Shown: piece by piece, positions 59,801 through 64,000 of the stretch
Position numbering within the stretch: the stretch's first letter is position 1
How the letters are laid out: each line of letters begins with the position of its first letter
Assembly: GCA_021234155.1 (NCBI GenBank)
Contig: JAJEKV010000070.1
Coordinates: 6,756,602 to 6,820,601, forward strand
Source of the DNA: Isoetes taiwanensis
Lineage: Eukaryota; Streptophyta; Lycopodiopsida; Isoetales; Isoetaceae
Reading direction: 5' to 3'
Length of the DNA stretch: 64,000 bases
The notes under the pieces: generated by a model
What the model was told of the DNA's origin: nothing
The model's database searches: none
What the model saw: the letters and a program-made list of their open reading frames with translations, nothing else
Position numbers and translations under genes: made by a program

Positions 59801-60955
59801 TCTCATTGCAGGCCGACGAAGCCGTGTTCCATTCCGCGTCTTCCATTCATCTCATACTTTAGCTCCTTCGTAAGGTATCACCGCTAGAGAGGAAACTTAT
59901 TATAACCCAAAAAAGGAAAAAAGGAATCCCACATCTTGTTAACTACCGATTGGTCCGATCACAGCGACATCGCAGTTGTTTTAAGTCTGACGAAGCCATA
60001 TTTCGCTCAAAAACAAAGATCAAAGGCCACCTACCAAGAACAGCCTTCGATCATAAATCGATGTTGGCCATGGACCGCGACAAGACTAAGGACAAACATT
60101 AAGAGGGCATGCACAATGTACATGGTCGTAATTTGGGCTACCATATGGCGTGAAATTCCTACTTAACAAAAATGGGAAGCAATTTGAAATATCAAGATAA
60201 ATCTATGAGAAACAAAGATGGAAGGTGAAATTGAAAGCACTCAGGAAAGCCAACCAAACCTCCAAATAGGAAGATCTGAGACATTCCCCGATTATAAAAA
60301 GGAACTCGACCCAAAACAATTATTTGGAGTAGTAGATGCCTTTTAAATGTCAAGAAGGCCAGGAATATTGTTTCATAAGTTGTCGATGCCTAGTGTCAGT
60401 TTCTATCCATGTCAGACTCCTCATATAGTAAGAAAGAGGATTCATTTTATTATTGCCCATAAAGATCAATAATTTCACACTTGGTAAATACCTATTGATC
60501 TCTCCTCAGAATGCAACATGTTGCTAGTTGGCCTCTGAGGCTTGGCTTTGCTCTTTCAAAGGTACCCACCAAAATTATAGAGTCACCAGACACGCTCTCA
60601 AGGAGGCCGGATCTATGACTATGGCTCACATAAGATAAGGATCTTGATCCAAAACAATTATTTGGTGCGGTTATCGCTTCTGGATCTAAGACCGGCTTCA
60701 AGACAAGGAAACAAATAAGGTACATAGAAAAACTTCAAATCCGTGAGTTGAGAAACCCATGTTGAGTATTATGACAAGCATCCCGCTTAATCCATGCCCT
60801 CGATTTTGTCGGTCTTGTGTAATTACCACCTGAGTATTATAAAGTTTTAGCTGCATGTCAAGAATCAAACCCCAATTTGTATGGTCAGATCATCTCTAAC
60901 AGATTCAAGAATGAGATTTTTCGCGACGACATCCCATCATTGGATTGGCCATGCT
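56824..60955. other. No recognisable gene
   Basis: Many frames of 60-79 codons on both strands, for example 57341-57580, 57577-57798 and 58158-58385 plus; 58178-58393, 59263-59445 and 60492-60725 minus. None is recognised. ACCAGATTC occurs three times at 59610-59702. The word CCAAAACAATTATTTGG occurs at 60312 and 60650, a small dispersed duplication. Confidence 0.45.
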
Positions 60956-60959
60956 TGCG

Positions 60960-62460
60960 AAAGCGGGAAAAGCAAAAAGAGGAGGAGAAAAGGGCAAAGT
61001 GAAAGGCAAAAGGCACAGTAAAAAGAAGAAAAAGAAGGAAAAAGGGAAAAATAAAGGGAAAAAAAAGCACAAAAAAAAGAAAGGAAAAGAAAGGAAAAAG
61101 GGCACTACTTAAAAAGAGAAGAGGGAAAGGTGGAGGACAAGAGTAAAATATACTGAAAAAAGGGGAGGAGGAAAAGGGCAGAGAGAAGGGAAAGGGGAGA
61201 AGGAGGGAGGAAAAGACTGGGTGGAGAAGAGGAAAATGTGGGGAAAGGAGAAAAGGAGAAAAGACACAAGAAAAGGGAAGAGAAAAAGGGAGGGAGGAGA
61301 GAAAGGAAAAGGAAAAAGAAAAGAGAGGGAGAAGCTGTGGGAAGGGAAGTGAAAAGGCATAGAGAAAATTGGGAAGAAGGAAGGGGAAAGGAAGGGAAAA
61401 AAGAAAGGTAAGGACAAGAATAAAGCAGATGAAAAAAGAGGAAGAGGAAAGGGTAGAGAGAAGAGAAAGGGGGAGGAGGAGGAGGAAAAGGACAATCACT
61501 GGGAGGAGAGGAGGAAAATGTGGGAAAGGGAGAAAAGGAAGGAAAAAGGACACAAGAAAAAAAAGGAAGGGAGAAGAGAAAGGAAAAGAAAAAAAGAAAA
61601 AGAGAGGGGAAAGCTGCAGGAAGGAAGGAAAAAGGGCATAGAGAAAACCGAAGAAGGAAGGGGAAAAGGAAGGGAAAAAAAAAGGGGAAAGTGTGAGGAA
61701 AGAGAAAAAGGGAAGGTATGGAAAAAAACGAAGGGAAAAGAAACAAAAGAGGATGAAAGGAAAAGAAAAGGCAATCTAAAATAAAGGGAAGGGCAAAAGG
61801 GCACCGAAAAAAGGGAGAAGAAAAAGGGTGTGGGAAAAGGGATATGGGAAAAGGGAAGAGAAAAGGAAAACGGTAAAAAGGGAGGGGATATGGGAGGGAA
61901 GAATTGTACCTGAAGAAGGAAGAGAAAAAGGCCGGGAAAGGAGGAAAAGGGAAGGGAAAAGCCATTGAAGGAAAGGGAAGGGAAAGGAAGCAAAGCAAAG
62001 GAATGGGGAGGAGAGGAGAGGGGAGCGAGAAAAGGAAAAGGGTAAAAGATAAGAGGAAAAGGGAAGGAAATGGGGAGAGAAGAAAAGGGAATGAAGGAAA
62101 ATAAGGGTAAAATAGAAGGGAGGAAGGGGAGGGGAACAATAAAGAAGAGAAAATAAAAAAGAAAAAAAGGAAAAGGTGGAATAAGAATGAAAAGGCAAGT
62201 AAAAAGGAAAAAGGAAAAGGAGTGGGAGAAAGGATGAAAAATAAAAAGAGCGGCAAACGGTGAAATTCGAGAAAACGATCAAAACAAAAAAATGAAAAAT
62301 GAAGGAAAGAATAAAAAATGAGAGAGAAGGAAAATGGCATGAAATGGAAGAAAGTGGAAAAAAAGGTAAATAAAAAAAAATCGGTGAAGTGAAGGAGGGA
62401 AAAAAAGAGCATCAAAACGCTAATGGTGAAAAAAGGAAAAGAAAGGGAGTGGAAATGTGG
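60960..62460. repeat. Polypurine tract R2
   Basis: About 1.5 kb of A/G-rich plus strand with GGCATAG or GGGCA interruptions, same orientation as R1. Frames up to 482 codons (minus, 61105-62553) are low-complexity Phe/Ser/Pro/Leu. Unlike the other tracts it contains an obvious ~280-bp duplication. Confidence 0.92.
61136..61690 (+). repeat. Two ~280-bp tandem units inside R2
   Basis: Non-purine landmarks repeat in order: GACAAGA at 61136 and 61413, GACACAAGAAAA at 61263 and 61549, GGCATAGAGAAAA at 61356 and 61635. Offsets are 277, 286 and 279 bp. This shows the tract is a tandem repeat of long units rather than a simple microsatellite. Confidence 0.85.
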
Positions 62461-64000
62461 CCAAATGCTAATTGTGTGATTTGCTAATATGAATTCATCA
62501 AACAATTTGCTCCAGCCATTTACAGTTTTAGCTATACAAGAACGCTGGCCCATTTCTAGTTATTCTTGTAATGACATGAAGAGATCTTTATCAAAATTAA
62601 AGAGCCCTTTTCAAAAAATAGTTCTTCGCACAACAATGTATTACTAGACTTTCGCGAATACTACTCCATTACCATTGCATTTATTTCCTACTTTAGATTT
62701 GTCAGCCACTTCATAACAAAGTTTCGACCAAGTACTTTCCTTTCGAATGACAAATTTCAAAGCAATTTCCATACAAGAAAATCAATATCGCATTTTATTT
62801 ATATGTAGATGTTTTTTAAACGGATCAGCCTTCTAAGGTTTGATCCCGCTTGTTTCGCCCATAAATCTCTTTTGGTGGTCTTAGCATCGATGTTCAAATT
62901 TTGGTTCGATGTTCCTTTTTTGAATCGCTGGTACTAACTAAGTTAGTAAGTCGCTGGATCGCCCCTAATGTTGTTATTATTGCAATAAGAATTGGCGCTT
63001 TCATATTTAAAAAATAGAGATTAAGCCGAGCAAGATCAAGTACAATATGATATTTTATGGAATATCTCTAAGAGAATATTCCCTATTCCTCCGGGTGATG
63101 CGATTTCACGTGATTCGTGATTCCATATTCATTTTGGTCCCCGTGATTCATTCAGATGCCAGATTATGTCACCGTATACCGGACTCGGGCGGAGGGCACT
63201 AAAGTCTTTAGGCCGACATTTAAGCCGGTTGGGGCTTCTCCACAAGTGGCTCTCTCGTGACACCTGAAGTCCGGGTAATTATGTCGCTAGATTGAATAGA
63301 TAATAATATATTCCCCGCTTGATGTGCTCTTATCTCGCATCCGCGGTTCTTCTTTACGAAACTTCTCGCGAAATTCCATCCGTTGTTCGATGCTCCCCAT
63401 CATTGCAGTTGCAGGATCCGAAAGAATATACTGCGGGTTTAAATAATGTAAAAATTTTGTTTTGAAGATCCTCGTGTCTCACTCAAGTTATTATCCGTGA
63501 AACAAACTATTTTAGTAAATGAAAAACCTCACAATAATGTGCATATCTTCTTTTATTTTGGGAGCATGTTGGGTTCCGTGCTGCTGAATACCGATCTTAC
63601 GCCGCATGCCAAGCCTTTCCTCTTTATACCCCTCATGCAGATCCGGGCCGTCGCCATTGAATGCCCGACATTTGAAATCCACGCCGCCTTCAATGGGGAA
63701 CATCTCGATGCAATTTCACCGCCTACCATTTTAAGTACCGCTGATGTGGGTCGTGGTGTCCGGCGGGCGAGGGGTGAGCATAGCTTGAAACGCTGAATGG
63801 CTAAACGCGGATGCAAAGAAGTAACCATAGGATCGGTTATTTCTCAAAGATTTTGGCTTTTGGAAAACAAAGAGATCATTTGTGAAGTGTTCATTGAAGG
63901 TAGCAACTTTTAAGAAAATTTTGTCGTTAGCACGCTTCGGTTGGGCCGCAGCCAGAGGAGCATTATTTTCATCTCTTCTTCGAACCTAAAAGGCATGTGC
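62461..64000. other. No recognisable gene
   Basis: AT-rich DNA, with two overlapping opposite-strand frames near 63.5-63.8 kb (99 codons plus, 63497-63796; 91 codons minus, 63553-63828). Neither resembles a family I know, and at most one could be real. Confidence 0.4.

Noticed and set aside
61105-62553. 482-codon minus-strand open frame in R2
   Set aside because: Same compositional cause: stop codons are rare on a pyrimidine-rich strand. No domain, signal or start context supports it.

Overview
This is a window of nuclear DNA from a land plant with a large, repeat-dominated genome. It carries a Ty1/copia LTR retrotransposon, a non-LTR (LINE) remnant, probable Ty3/gypsy remnants, several nested insertions, kilobase-long polypurine/polypyrimidine tracts and GA microsatellites. 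There is no bacterial-style gene packing. The species cannot be named from this. A 100-N scaffold gap lies at 4911-5010. No intact host gene was recognised; the best hint of one is a short, broken PPR-like stretch near 30.7-31.0 kb. Long open frames inside the purine/pyrimidine tracts are compositional artefacts.

Layout. 0-4.2 kb: a 62-bp direct repeat 2.56 kb apart, then a polypyrimidine tract (Y1) that splits a short dispersed repeat (family C). 4.4-5.7 kb: probable gypsy integrase on the minus strand next to the gap. 6.9-7.2 kb: family D repeat and a duplicated stem-loop. 7.9-11.1 kb: an element with ~190-bp terminal inverted repeats containing LINE fragments. 12.4-12.9 kb: two GA microsatellites. 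14.3-15.4 kb: two tandem copies of a ~583-bp repeat (family A), followed by polypurine tract R1 to 17.1 kb. 19.9-20.2 kb: a three-copy ~93-bp tandem. 21.8-26.7 kb: a decayed copia element on the minus strand with recognisable LTRs, gag, integrase, reverse transcriptase and RNase H.

27.6-40.9 kb is a stratified nest. A single minus-strand family A copy is cut into three collinear pieces by an 8.1-kb insertion (I1) and a 4.5-kb insertion (I2). I1 carries a cluster of the short motif CAGACGCTGAAA just inside each end and contains polypyrimidine tract Y2. 41.1-42.1 kb is an array of short hairpins built on TTCCAACACGTGTTGGAA. 51.45-51.7 kb is an ACGACG-rich patch. 54.4-55.0 and 56.6-56.8 kb are two clusters of the palindromic motif GATAAATTTATACC flanking ~1.6 kb with one small open frame. 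61.0-62.5 kb is polypurine tract R2.

The most notable themes are clusters of short motifs separated by unique 10-40-bp spacers, two of them occurring as same-orientation pairs bracketing a larger segment, and four Y/R tracts that probably form one mobile or amplifying family. Very little here looks protein-coding and functional. Small indels break every recognisable coding region and may be decay, assembly error, or both.
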